Source: Physcomitrium patens (lineage: Eukaryota > Streptophyta > Bryopsida > Funariales > Funariaceae). From it: DNA of 64,000 nucleotides. The notes under the pieces were generated by a model, which did no database searches, was not told the DNA's origin, and saw nothing but the letters and a program-made list of their open reading frames with translations. This document shows positions 36,301 to 47,622 of the stretch, piece by piece. How positions within the stretch are numbered: the stretch's first letter is position 1; every line of letters begins with the position of its first letter. Both the position numbers and the translations under genes were made by a program. Location of the stretch: contig NC_037253.1 of the NCBI RefSeq assembly GCF_000002425.4, positions 12,059,145 through 12,123,144 on the forward strand. The letters are read 5' to 3'.

Positions 36301-37742
36301 AATAAATTACCTTATAAAAGATATTACCTTAAGTAAGTTGCTAATGGTTAAAGGATTAACTCTTGATATATGAAAAGGGCATTTTATAGATATAAGACAA
36401 GATCAAGGGCCAAGAATCAAAGTCAAGAAGATAAAGTATCAATTGAAGAATATTTAAAGACTAGGTAAGAATAATTAATATTTGGCATAGGATACTTTTA
36501 TGGTTAGTAGGATGTCAAAGGATCTAAGGACCATAGAATATTTATGTGATAAGTTAGATACAAAAGGATCCTATAATCATGTATATATAAGTCAAAGAAT
36601 GAAAGTTGTCTTTTAAGACAGCAACTACCACCTATAAGTAATAGATGTTGGAAATAAGAAACATCTTACTCTATACTCTCTTTGTATATAATTTTGCTAA
36701 TATTATGTATTGCAACTTCAAAGTTCTCATTTTTTAATAGATTATGGATTTATTCACTTTTAATTATGAATTTTTTTGAAGTTCTTTAAAGTCTTTCTTG
36801 TTGTGAGGAGTAGATCTTATGATTGTTGCTAATATTAGGAATTGATATCATCTGATCTTACTTTTATATCTACTTGTTGATATGATTTTTTTCTTATTTA
36901 TTGTTAAGTACATTCATGGTCTTAGAGGTTGTTAGATACTTTAGAGTGATATTCTAAAATACTAGTATTATATTTTTTTTGCTGAGTTATATCATTGATA
37001 AACTAACATTGTACTTTCATATATTTAAGATATTAAAAAATTCTCTTTATAATGATACGAGGTATTTTATAAGATTAGAAGTGTTATATGAGATTAGAGG
37101 TGGTTAAAGAGTGGAAAAGCTTAAATAAGAGGTTTAGATAGAATATAAGACTTGTAAAAAGTCTTTTAAGTGAAGTTGAGAGTGATTAAAGAGTGAAATC
37201 ACTACTTTACTAATAAGAAAGGTATTTTAGATTTCTAAGGTAGCAACACCTTTTTGTTGATTTTGAAAGCTCTATCTTTTTTCTTTTTCTTTTTTCTTTG
37301 ATATATCTCTTTTTTAGATATGATTTCAAGTGAAGGTGAGAGCTTGAAAGTGATTTAGAAGTTTAGAGGTGACAACTTCTACCATTAGAAGAACAAAATA
37401 GAGCTTTTTTTTTAACTTCATTGGACCTTTAGAACATTATTGATGAAAATAAAGAGCCTCTAAGTGAGGAAGCTAATGTTAAGGTGAAAAAAGAGTAAAA
37501 ATATCATGAAAAGAAGGCTTTTAGGATGATTGTAACAAATTTTGATGATGCCAATTTTTCACATGCAATTACTGGTAATGAACTAGCAAAAACATAGAAG
37601 ACTTTTTGCAACATCTATAGGAATAAAAACCTTACTAATATTCTATAGACAAGAAAAAAGTTCTTGACAATAAAGATGGAAGAAAGAAATGAACTTATGA
37701 TTTATGTCAATAAAATAAACCAACTAGGAATTCTTGACACAC
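36300..37742 (+). pseudogene. Copia fragment: LTR-like part and gag start
   Basis: The plus-strand gag at 37319-37742 aligns with the copia gag at 24170: ISSEGESLKVI, KFRGDNFYH, then AFRMIVTNFDDANFSHAI and a decayed LMIYVNKINQL segment, with stops at several points. About 36610-36680 resembles the copia LTR (CTACCACCTATAAGTAA and the following TTGGAAATAAGAA), so this was probably a 5' LTR plus leader. It is cut at 37742/37743 by a G2 LTR. Not functional. Confidence 0.6.
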
Positions 37743-40531
37743 TGTCATATTATGTTGTTGTATTACATGTATTCTTACTTAAAAATACACAAGGCATTTA
37801 ATTGTGGAAGGTAAATAAAAATGCAACAAAAATTCTATCAAGTCTAATAAAGTCTTAAATAAACTTTAAGTAATTCTTAATAAATCCAATCAAATTATAA
37901 CCTATTAAAATAAATTTAAAAGAAGTCATAAAAGAAAATACAAAAAAATCATGATTTTGATTAGAATTAGGATATTTTTAGATCCTAATTCTAATCAAAT
38001 CCTAGATTAAATCCTAAGTCCTAACCAAACCATAGATAAATTCTAAACCAAATCCTAAATCCTAACCAAACCATAGATAAATTCTAAACCAAATCCTAAT
38101 CAAATCTTAGATCTTAAAAAAATTCTTAATAAACTTGATAGCAAAATAGAACCTCAACAATTAATGATCAAATCATTGATATCAATTTAAAATTTTTACA
38201 CTTCTTAATATCTTAATTAGAAACAAGCATAAGAAAGATGAAACTGATTGTAAATACTAATTGAAAGAAATGCAAGATAATCTAATGAGGTATTGGACAA
38301 CCTCGTATTCCAGCATAAATGTTGAGCTTTAAGTATTAATATCTCCTTATTGAAAAATTGAATTGTACTTAAATTTCATCAAAATTTTAAAAATTGAATT
38401 GTACTTAAATTTCATCAAAATTTTAAAAATTGAATTTAGTATCCATATAAAAAAAAGCTCACTTTAATCTAATTGATAAATTTTTGAAGATCTTAGAAAC
38501 ACTTGTTGATCTTCAGACTTCAATTTTTAAGATCTCAATTTACAAAAATCCTCATATACTTCAATTTAACTATTTGATTGACCTCAAAATTGCATACACA
38601 TTCAAAACTAGCACATCAATACACTATCCAAATTTCATCAATATGCACATCACAAGTCTCAAGAAATCCTCAAATTTATAAAGATATTTATGTTTTTCAA
38701 ACTCTAATCCTACTAAGAACATTACTAACTTTGAAAATTCTTCAAAATCTCAACATTGCTTCAAAATATATAAAATAAATTTTTAAAATTCTTTTTTTAA
38801 GTTTTCCATCAAATTCTACTCTTAAATCTATAAAAGAAGCAAAGAATCACCGTAGATATGTGGTTTTGTACCTCAAGGTCTGATTTTGACATAGATTGTG
38901 AACTAGTCCTTTTTGAATATCAATTTTTGGCTTCTTGAGGTAAATTTTGCTAAAATCTATTCTTGATTATTTTTTATATATGCCTATATTATTTAATTTC
39001 TTCATCTTTTTTTTTTTCTTATTTATGGCTCTACAAAGTAAGTAGAAGTCCATTTTATCAAAAAACAATATTAACAATTTTTAGTTTTACTATCTTTTTT
39101 ACTATAATCTATATTTTAAAAATAATTTGCTATAATATTTTAAAATAAAATATTCTATAATATAATTTTTTTTCTTTCATTCATTAGCTATGTTATATCG
39201 TAACAATGTGTCTTCTTATTTGAGAATGCATCAGGTACTTGGCTATAGAAGGATAAGTTATATGTTGTAATTATCTAGGAAACTCTAATAGGTTTCAGCA
39301 ATCAAAAAGGAAGAAAATTGAATTCTAATACAAAGAAATTTAAAGCCAATATAGAGTACTCAAAAATACTCTTTTTAATTAATTTAAGCAAATACAAACC
39401 ATAATTGTTTTATTATTTTTGTAACTTCTAATTTTCTCTCTAAATCCTAATCTTAGGTAGCAAATTTCAACTAATTGTAATTTTTGATCTAACCATCTAG
39501 TTGATGTAAAACTTTTATACTAGTAAAATAATTTATCTTCTGTATGTTTAAAATTTTCAACCAAATCTAACTTATAGATTATGAAAAAAATACAAAAGAA
39601 CTGCAGTAATGTCCCTCGGTTGCCAACTTAAAGATTAATGATGAAGTTTGAGCAACAATTTCTCCATCTCTAACTATTAACTTCAGCTCCAAATTGATAT
39701 ATAACTTGATATGTTAGTTTACTAAAACTCCACCAATTTTTTTTTTATTCAAATAAGTACATCTTTAGATATCGCAAAAATGCTATTCAATAATAAATTA
39801 CCAACTTCCAGCACCCCTTTTTACTAATAACTAAATATCATTAAATTTTATTGTTAAAATAATACAAAAATTTATATAAAATTAGCACATCTATTCAACT
39901 ACATATTAACAAAATTTGAATTATAGATGTTATTTGAATCTTATAAATCAGCCAATAGAGTTAGCCTTAATTTTATTGCATAAATTCAAAGTCACCAATA
40001 CAAACATTGACTTTGCATAATTATTGCAAAGTCATCTTAAGACTTATAAAAATAAACTTTACTACTTTAAAAGAAGCTTAAAGATAGCTCTCTAATCCAA
40101 CTCTTTTATTTCCAAAATCCTCCTAATCTTGTTCTAAGTAGCCATTTTAGTGGCTATAAGTTTGATATTGATTCCAATCTACAAACGGTCATTCTTCAAG
40201 TATCAATTCAATCTTCTTAGGAATTTTTTAGTACAATCTTATTCTTAACTTTATCTAAGAGTTGAATATACTAAATATTTTTTTAATCTACTTTATTTTT
40301 ATTAATTTATAGTTTTTCTAAGGCACCAAAATAATTATTTATAATCTAGAAGGTAAATTTGCTAACCAACCTTTAATCTACTAGCTATTAAAATAAAAAG
40401 ATAAATTAAAAGAATTTCATAAAAATCTTATTTAAATGTCTAAAATTCTTCATAAACTAAGATAATGAAGTAAAATTCATAATATCATTTTTTTTCATAT
40501 TTTCACTATATAGTTGTGGTACAATACAACA
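37743..40531 (-). repeat. G2 3' LTR (B), split by a nested solo LTR
   Basis: The LTR is made of 37743-37755 plus 39206-40531. Its plus-strand left end is TGTCATATTATGT and its right end ACAATACAACA. Next to the right end lies minus-strand sequence matching the G2 3' end (GGCACATAGTAGAGGATG, compare 22613-22630), so this is the 3' LTR of a minus-strand G2 element whose integrase remnant follows at 40532. Confidence 0.75.
37756..39205 (-). repeat. G2 solo LTR (A) inserted 13 bases inside LTR B
   Basis: 1450 bp, ends TGTTGTATTAC and TATATCGTAACA on the plus strand, flanked by ATGT on both sides (37752-37755 and 39206-39209). Removing it and one ATGT rebuilds the normal G2 LTR end. It carries a telomere-like degenerate array (AAATCCTAA / AACCAAACC units) at about 37980-38115, as do the LTRs at 4358 and 48298. 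Confidence 0.8.
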
Positions 40532-41420
40532 CCCGCTTTTTTAAAATTTATGCATCCTCTACTATGTGCCAATAGAACCACTGAATTTGGCTTGCATCAC
40601 ACTACCTCTTTATTTTCAACATCTCATCTATCTTCATTATTGATAATATCCATTTCAATATTATATTTTTTTTAAAATTTTAAATTCTTCCACGAGAACT
40701 TCTATATTTGTTTCTCCATCTTGTATCTTAAAAATCTTCACTCAATTCTCAACAATAGATATTTTTAATCTTTTGCCATCCAACTCTTTTAATGAATATG
40801 TGGCATTATCATAAATTGTTTCAATCACATATAGTCTAAACCAACATTTTGAAAACTTTTGCTAAGCACTATGTTGGTTATTCAAACTACTATCATAAAC
40901 AAATATCCAATAATCTTCAATTATTCTAGACTTCAATTGATATCATTTATCAAATCAAGCCTTCTTCCTTAATCTTGTCTTTTGTAATCTTTCTGGTGCT
41001 AGCTCTACATCTTTTGATCTTTATTTGAGTTGCCAAATTTTAATTTCTAATAACTCTTTTCTTGTCAATCCATCTCCCTACAGTAACATACTCCAAGTTG
41101 GCATATATTCTTCAATTGGCATGATAGATCAAAAACCTATCATGAGTTTTGCTGGTATATGTACTATCTTTGAGATATGTGTTGTATGACCAATCCATAA
41201 TGTATAAAGTAGAAGTCGAGGCCATTCTTTCACTCTCCCATTGCAAGCTTTAACCAAGGCTTTTATGATTAATAGATGTCTATGTTCATTCTTTACATTC
41301 TCCTCAAGATTATAAGCAGTAGTCAATAATAAGTTAATTCCATATTTTTCAAGGAAATTTTGAGCTTCTTGAATATTTAATTCTTTAAGATCTATTGTGT
41401 TTTTTTTTATACATCCATAT
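40532..41420 (-). pseudogene. G2 integrase remnant
   Basis: Minus-strand match to the G2 integrase: TTAYNLEENVKNEH (intact TTSYNPEANGKSER), ALVKACNGRVKEWPRLL, then closer to the LTR YDNATYSLKELDG and VEEF. The order and distance to LTR B fit one element. Stops are frequent. Confidence 0.75.
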
Positions 41421-41801
41421 TAGCAAATAATATCTTTAAATAAAAATCTAAAAATTTCTTCTTTATACTTTGTTTTCAATATTTATTATATATATATATT
41501 TTTATTATCATTATTTATTTATTTATTTTTATATATTTTTATTTATTTATTTATTTATTTTTAATTAATTATATATTTATTTAAGTACCCAGCAATCAAC
41601 TTATGAGAGTTTTTACATGCATCACTTTCTTCAACAAAAAAATGACCATACTAAATATTCATCACAATACCACCATTACTTATTATCATACCAAAAATAT
41701 ATATAAGAATCTTTTCAAACTTGGGTCTAATCACAACTAGAAATCAACTATCATCTTGCAACAATATGACAAATCATAGCTAATCTATCATGGTCATCAA
41801 T
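41421..41801. other. AT-rich stretch before chromovirus
   Basis: Mostly TTTA/ATTT low complexity (41475-41585). No gene recognised. It ends with TCAAT, the target duplication of the chromovirus. Confidence 0.6.
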
Positions 41802-42145
41802 TGTCACGGCCATAATCATGTAAGCTAATAATTACATATAGAAATAGGTAGAAGTAAGTAAAAGTAGATAAAAATAAGTTAATTCTATAATATTTAATAT
41901 AGAAGCTTCCTAGAAACTTCCTAGACGCTGCTTTGACTTCATAGGTGTCTTTAATTGACTTTTTGGATTAGAAATGTGGTCAATAAGTTGGCCATGTGCC
42001 ACACATGTTGTTAGCTTGAAGATCAAGCTAACTATGTGGCCCACACGTAGAAAAACTTGCCTTATAAGTCAAGGCATGTGTCCTACAAAGTCAAAAAATA
42101 TTGGAGGTCCTATAGAACGTCGCCACGTAGCCCCTAGTTAGATAG

Positions 42146-42153
42146 TATATATA
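42146..42153 (+). promoter_or_regulatory. Candidate TATA box of chromovirus LTR
   Basis: TATATATA within AGTATATATAGAG, kept in all LTR copies in this window including the most decayed (7288-7300, about 62223-62234, and the minus-strand copy near 9391-9400). Confidence 0.6.
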
Positions 42154-42160
42154 GAGACAA

Positions 42161-42180
42161 GAGTGAAGGCTTCTTCACTC
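42161..42180 (+). other. Inverted repeat / hairpin next to TATA box
   Basis: GAGTGAAG GCTT CTTCACTC, a perfect 8-bp stem with a 4-base loop. Repeated at 47982-48001. The related copy E has GAGTGAGG CCAT CCTCACTC (62240-62259), with both sides of one pair changed. Confidence 0.6.
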
Positions 42181-42376
42181 TTGTCAACTCCTTTCTTGCT
42201 TCTAGTCCAGGTTCAAGAGTCTTTAGTTTCTTGTCTTGTAGCAATAGCCATTCCAGTTTCCTTTTAATATACCTACTTGTTTATATTTTGACTTATTATA
42301 TCGAGATAGCCTTTTGGTGTATATTTTCCCTCATCGAGTCTTTGTCCTTGACAGATTGACAAGAGTACACTTACAA

Positions 42377-42385
42377 TATCAGAGC
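42377..42385 (+). other. Candidate primer site, initiator tRNA-Met 3' end type
   Basis: TATCAGAGC, part of the usual TGGTATCAGAGC plant primer site, but 23 bases after the LTR and preceded by CAA instead of TGG. It is also present in copy E (about 62459-62467). Weak support because of the distance. Confidence 0.35.
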
Positions 42386-42565
42386 TTTGTTTTTTCTTGA
42401 GTAAGAGTGGATTACCCCTTTCTCTTGACAAGACATAAGCGTATTAGAAGTTTGTGGATTACCCACTTCTAAACTGATATTGTTCTTAGTATCTTCTTTG
42501 TTATCAAGTCTTTCTTTTCTTTTGTCTTGAGAAATATCAAACAAATTTTTCTTCTTAGTGTCATT

Positions 42566-43570
42566 ATGGCAGAGTTTGTTGAAATAAAGAGTGCAATGGC
42601 ACAAATGCAAGAGCAAATGAGGGAGTTAATGCTTGCGATGCATCAATTCAATTCACCAACATAGGAAAAAACAAGAATAGCAGAAAGTGGAGATATAGAG
42701 ATGATCGGAGCTGCTTAAACATCTACAACAAATCACGTTCCTTCTCCAATTGTACAACACCCTATAAGCACTAGAGAACCAAGAATTGCCTTACCTGAGA
42801 AATTTGATGGTACGAGATCAAAGTTTCGAGGGTTCATCAATCAAGTATAATTGGCAATTGAACTTCAACCGCAAAGCTATCCAACTCCAGGATCACAAGT
42901 CAGGTTTATTGGCACTCTACTTTCTGGTTCTGCATTATCGTGGTTTTCGTCTTTTCTTGAACAACGAAATCCAATATTGGACAATTTGGAAGCTTTTTTG
43001 GCGGAGTTTCGATCTATGTATGGTGAACACGATGCAACTCGTGTTGCAACAAATAAGATCCGAATTCTACGACAAGGAAATCGCTCAGTAACAGTATATG
43101 CTTCACAATTTCGACAACTTGCAATTGACATCAAGTGGGATGATGCTGCACTCATCAGTCAATTTCTTTATGGATTGCAATACGAAGTAAAGAAATTGAT
43201 GCTCAACTTACCTGATCCTCAAACTTTGAGTCAAACAATCGATTTTGCGGTAAAATGTGATAATCGACTTTTCGAATTTCGATCCGAGAATCATTCACGG
43301 AAACCTCAACGTTATTACTCAATGGCAATATCAACATCTTTGCCAAACGTACATTCAGAAGTAGAAGACATGCAAATTGACGCGGTACGTTTTAAACCCC
43401 TAACTGAGCAAGAAAAGATTCGTTGTCGTCAAGAAGGATTATGTTTATATTGTGGAGAACCTAAGCACACTGCTCAACATTGTCCAAAGAAACGACGCAA
43501 CTATAAAATGAGGGGTACGACGGTCAAAGAAGACAACATGTCGGAAAACGGATTCGTCCAGCTACAATAG
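42566..43570 (+). pseudogene. Chromovirus gag
   Basis: ATG at 42566. In-frame stops at 42662-42664, 42716-42718 and 42848-42850. The first and third are at Gln codons, judged from copy E which has CAA at the matching places. After these the frame is open to TAG 43568-43570 and shows a retrotransposon gag domain (GSALSWFSSFLEQR, FGEHDATR-type region, TVYASQFRQLAIDIKW) and the knuckle CLYCGEPKHTAQHC. Pol starts 5 bases after this stop, in the -1 frame. The same 8-base spacing from stop to pol ATG is kept in copy E. Confidence 0.85.
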
Positions 43571-43575
43571 GGACC

Positions 43576-46500
43576 ATGCAGTTGGAACCTTATACAATTC
43601 CTAATGAAGGTCGTATCCTCTCCTCAGAACCCTCTCCTTGTTTTATAATAGACTTATATTTAGGACCTAAGAATTACAAAGCCTCTGCTTTATTAGATTC
43701 GGGAGCCTCAGCATGTTTTTTAGATGAACAATTTGTTAAAAGTCGTAAAATACCCTTTGTACAGAAACCTAAACCAGTACATGTAGAAGTCATAGATGGT
43801 TGTCCCTTGTCTTCTGGAGATGTCACTCATGAAACTCATCCTATAAAAGTAACAATAGACGGTCATGATAGCTACATAGCTTTTAACATAATTAAATCCC
43901 CGTCCAATCCAGTTATTTTAGGTTTATCCTGGCTAGAAAAATATAATCCTCGAATAGATTGGAATTCGCGTAAACTTGACTTTTTCCAAAGCATTATTAA
44001 TAGTTCTACCAACCAAGTAAAAAATTATAAGTCTAGTATAGTAAAACCCGTACTGATAGGTACAAAAGCATTTATACACGCAGCAAAAGAAGGATCAACT
44101 TTTGCTATTTATGCTGCATCTATTTCTGAAAACATAAAGACTTCAATTGGCATTCCAAGTCAATATCAGGAGTATCAAGACGTTTTTGAGAAAAAGAATG
44201 CAGATATTCTTCTTGAGCATCGCCCATATGATTGTTCAATCGACCTCAAGGAAGGAACTCAGCCACCATTTGGACCAATTTACAGTTTATCGCAAGATGA
44301 GATGGCTGAACTCAAGACATATATTGACGAGAATTTAGCGAAGAATTTTATACGCCATTCAAAATCTCCAGCAGGAGCTCCAATTCTATTCGTAAAGAAA
44401 AAAGATGGATCTTTACCAATGTGTGTTGATTATCGAGGACTCAACAAGATCACAATCAAGAACAGGTATCCATTACCTTTGATATCAGGACTCCTTGACC
44501 AGTTGAATCAAGCTAAGATCTATACAAAAATAGATCTAAGAGGAGCATATAATCTAGTACGGATCAAAGAAGGAGATGAATGGAAGACTGCGTTTCAAAC
44601 CAGGTATGGACATTTCGAATATAATGTCATGCCCTTTGGACTCACGAATGCACCAGCTGCTTTTCAACATCTCATGAATGATGTATTTCGTGAATTCTTA
44701 GACAATTTTGTCGTCTGCTATCTAGACGATATCCTGATCTATTCTAAGAACGTCGAAGAACATGAAATACATGTTCGTCAAGTATTACAAAAACTTAGAG
44801 ATGCAGGATTGTACGCCAAGATGGAAAAGTGTGTATTTCACACTACTCAAGTTAACTTTTTAGGATACATCATTTCAAATGATGGTCTCATGATGGATTC
44901 TAAGAAAGTCCAAACAATCATGGATTGGAAGATTCCAAGGACAGTAAGAGATGTCCAATGTTTCTTGAGATTTGCCAATTACTATCGGATCTTCATCAAA
45001 GATTTCTCACGAGTTGCAGCTCCACTTACACGCTTGACTAGTAAAGATAAATTCCAATGGAATTAAGAAGCGGAAGCAGCATTTGAAGCCTTGAAGACAT
45101 CGTTTGTCTCTGCACCAGTCTTATATCGTGTTGATTTTTCCAAGGCATTTTTTATGGAAACAGATGCATCAAATTTTGCCTTGGGTGCAGTTTTATCACA
45201 AATGGGAACAGATGACAAACTTCATCCGATAGCTTTTCATTCAAGAAAATTCTCAACAGTCGAGATCAATTATGAGATCCACAATAAAGAACTTCTTGCG
45301 ATCGTGGATTCCTTTCAAGAATGGCGTCATTACCTAGAAGGCCCTTCTAGTCCAGTCATTGTGTATACAGATCAGAAGAACCTCGAGTATTTCATGTCAG
45401 CACGCGTGTTGAATCGTCGTCAAGCTCATTGGAGTATGTCTTTGTCAAGATTCGAGTTCATTATCACTTATCGACCAAGAAAACAACAAGGTTTGTCTGA
45501 AGCCCTATCTAGACGTTCTTATTTTGCACCAAAAGAAGGAGATGCAGCTTTTGAGCAACAAAGAACGGTCCTCTTGAAACCGGAGCAATTTCATCTCCGA
45601 GCAATGAAATCAACATTGACTGTTGATTCAACTTTTCTCAAGCAAATCTAGTCCAGTATGTCCTCATACCCTCTTGTTCATGATATCGAGAATAATTCTT
45701 CCAAGTCTCATGATCCTTCTAAGTTCGAGTTCAAGAATAATCTATTATATTTTGAAGGATGCTTATATGTTCCAGAAGGAGAAGCACGTTTACGTGTTCT
45801 TCAAGCACGTCATGACTTTCCAGCAGCAGGGCACTTTGGATATAATAAGACTTTGGAACTCATATCAAGAGATTTTTGGTGGCCACAAATGTGGAAGTCA
45901 GTCAAAGACTTTGTACAATCATGTGATATTTGTTCAAGATCAAAAATTCCTCGTCATCGACCTTACAGACTTCTTCAGCCATTACCTATACCAGAACAAC
46001 CATGGTCTTTTGTTTCTATGGATTTCATCACAAATCTTCCAAGCTCAAGATCTTATGATTCTATATTTGTGATAGTAGATCGTTTCACCAAGATGGCACA
46101 TTTTGTGCCATGTACAAAATCTATCACAGGTGAAGAAACAGCTAAGCTTTTCATTGATAATATCTATCGCTATCATGGATTACCTAAAGATATCATATCA
46201 GATAGGGGAACTCAATTTGTGTCAAGATTTTGGAGGACCCTTTTCAAGATTTTAAAAGTGGACATAAAGTTATCTTCGGCTTTCTATCCTCAAACTAATG
46301 GACAAACAGAGCACGTAAACCAAGTCTTGGAGCAATATTTAAGGTGTACTATCAACTACCAACAAGATGATTGGACAACCCTTCTGCCATTGGCAGAGTT
46401 TGCTTATAATAATACGGTACATTCCTCCACGCAACAAACACCTTTCTTTGCCAATTATGGCTATCATCCACGACTTGATACTTTTGATTTTTCAAAAGTT

Positions 46501-47064
46501 GATAATCCTACAGTAGAAGATATGGCAAATCGGTTGTCAGAGTTACATGCAATAATAAAGACGCAATTGAAGGAAGCTCAAGAACGACAAAAGATAAACG
46601 TAGATCTATATCGTAAGGAGCAACCACAAATCAACGTGGGTGATAAGGTATGGCTACTTCGTCGCAATATCAAGACTACTCGACCTTGTGACAAGTTGGA
46701 CTATCGTAGGCTTGGCCCCTTTTCTATTTCTGAACAGATCAACCCAGTTGCATATCGGTTACATCTACCGGAGTCAATGAAGATCCATCCTGTATTCCAC
46801 GTGTCTCTTCTTGAACCATATAAGACAGTGGATATACAAGGAAGAAGACAAATGCCACCGCCTCCTATAGAAGTAGATAATAATGAAGAATTTGAGGTGG
46901 AAGAGATATTAGACTCAAGACGGTGCCAAAATAAGCTGGAATATCTTGTTCATTGGCGCGGATATGATATTAGTGAACGCACATGGGAGCCATCCAGGAA
47001 TCTAGGAAATGCATCAGCTAAAGTCAAAGTTTTTCATCAACGACATCCATCAAAACTAAGATGA
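43576..47064 (+). pseudogene. Chromovirus pol: protease, RT, RNase H, integrase, chromodomain
   Basis: One frame broken only by TAA 45064-45066 and TAG 45649-45651, both likely former Gln codons. Protease: ALLDSGASACFLDE with DSG. RT: CVDYRGLNKITIKNRYPLPL, KIDLRGAYN, CYLDDILIYSKN with YLDD. RNase H: METDASNFALGAVLSQ, NKELLAIVDSFQEW, YTDQKNLEYF. Integrase: HHCC zinc site (ARHDFPAAGHF … CDICSRSK), Asp in MDFITNLP, Asp in SDRGTQF, Glu in NGQTEHVNQVLE. Chromodomain at the C-terminus: EVEEILDSR, EYLVHWRGYDISERTWEP, with the aromatic residues needed to bind methyl-lysine histone tails. Pol frame is also open upstream into gag, allowing a -1 shift. Confidence 0.9.
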
Positions 47065-47158
47065 AAATCTCTCTTATAAAAGAGACAAGATTGAGGCAAG
47101 ATAACATTCAATTTCCTATCCTTGTTTGTAACTTCTTTGCATTTGTGATGCTAATTAG

Positions 47159-47581
47159 ATGGAGAGCCAACAACCAGCGGATTCAACTCAAGAACCTTCG
47201 TTTGCTGACCTACTGGACGAGACATTATGATTGTCACAACCTTCAAGATGACGCAATCGAGATGAAGATCTTCAAGAACGACATGTTCTTCCTCAAATAG
47301 ATGGTGAGATACAATGCGTTTGGTATCACAATTTGGGAAGGGACTCCCGATGTTTGGTGATTTTGCTAGAGGTAGGAACAACTCCTGATGGTGTTCCAAA
47401 TATTCTATTCGAAGGAAGTTACGAAGGCCTCAACAATGATCAAATAACTGGGTGGTCTTCCCGCCCTGGTATGGGACACTACCGATGGTTGAGAGGCCCT
47501 ATCAATCATCTTCGAAGAGAACAGAGATCAGAGTATGTGGCGAATACAATTCGTCGCATCATAAATTTCCTCAACATATAA
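47159..47581 (+). pseudogene. Chromovirus ORF3, unknown function
   Basis: 140 codons plus stop, in a different frame from pol and beginning 94 bases after it. Stops at 47228-47230 and 47249-47251; the second is CGA in copy A. The first is TGA or TAA in all three copies, so the true start may lie after it. Readable parts: MESQQPADSTQEPSFADLL, then QIDGEIQCVWYHNLGRDSR, LVILLEVG, ILFEGSYEGLNND, GWSSRPGMGHYRWLRGPINH and EYVANTIRRIINFLNI. It is mixed alpha/beta in appearance, basic at the C-terminus, with no membrane helix or signal. No family recognised. It lies just before the purine tract, where some elements keep an accessory or envelope-like gene. Confidence 0.6.
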
Positions 47582-47608
47582 TGACCGCTCCTCGTGGAAC
47601 TCGTCTCT

Positions 47609-47622
47609 AGAAGGGGGGGTAA
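47609..47622 (+). other. Chromovirus polypurine tract
   Basis: AGAAGGGGGGGTAA directly before the 3' LTR. Also kept in copy A (about 6932-6945). Confidence 0.85.

Larger units (their letters stand above)
41802..42353 (+). repeat. Chromovirus 5' LTR, 552 bp
   Basis: TGTCACGGCC … CCTTGACA. It contains two GAAnnTTC palindromes 3 bases apart (41901-41921), a TATA-like box (42146-42153) and an 8-bp inverted repeat with a 4-base loop (42161-42180). Confidence 0.95.

Noticed and set aside
37980-38115. Interstitial telomere repeat or CRISPR-like array
   Set aside because: Units are imperfect, lack unique spacers and sit inside a retrotransposon LTR; a eukaryotic genome is expected here.
47151-47399. 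Minus-strand open frame over the chromovirus third frame
   Set aside because: Copies A and C keep the plus-sense codon register, while the minus frame shows no such constraint.
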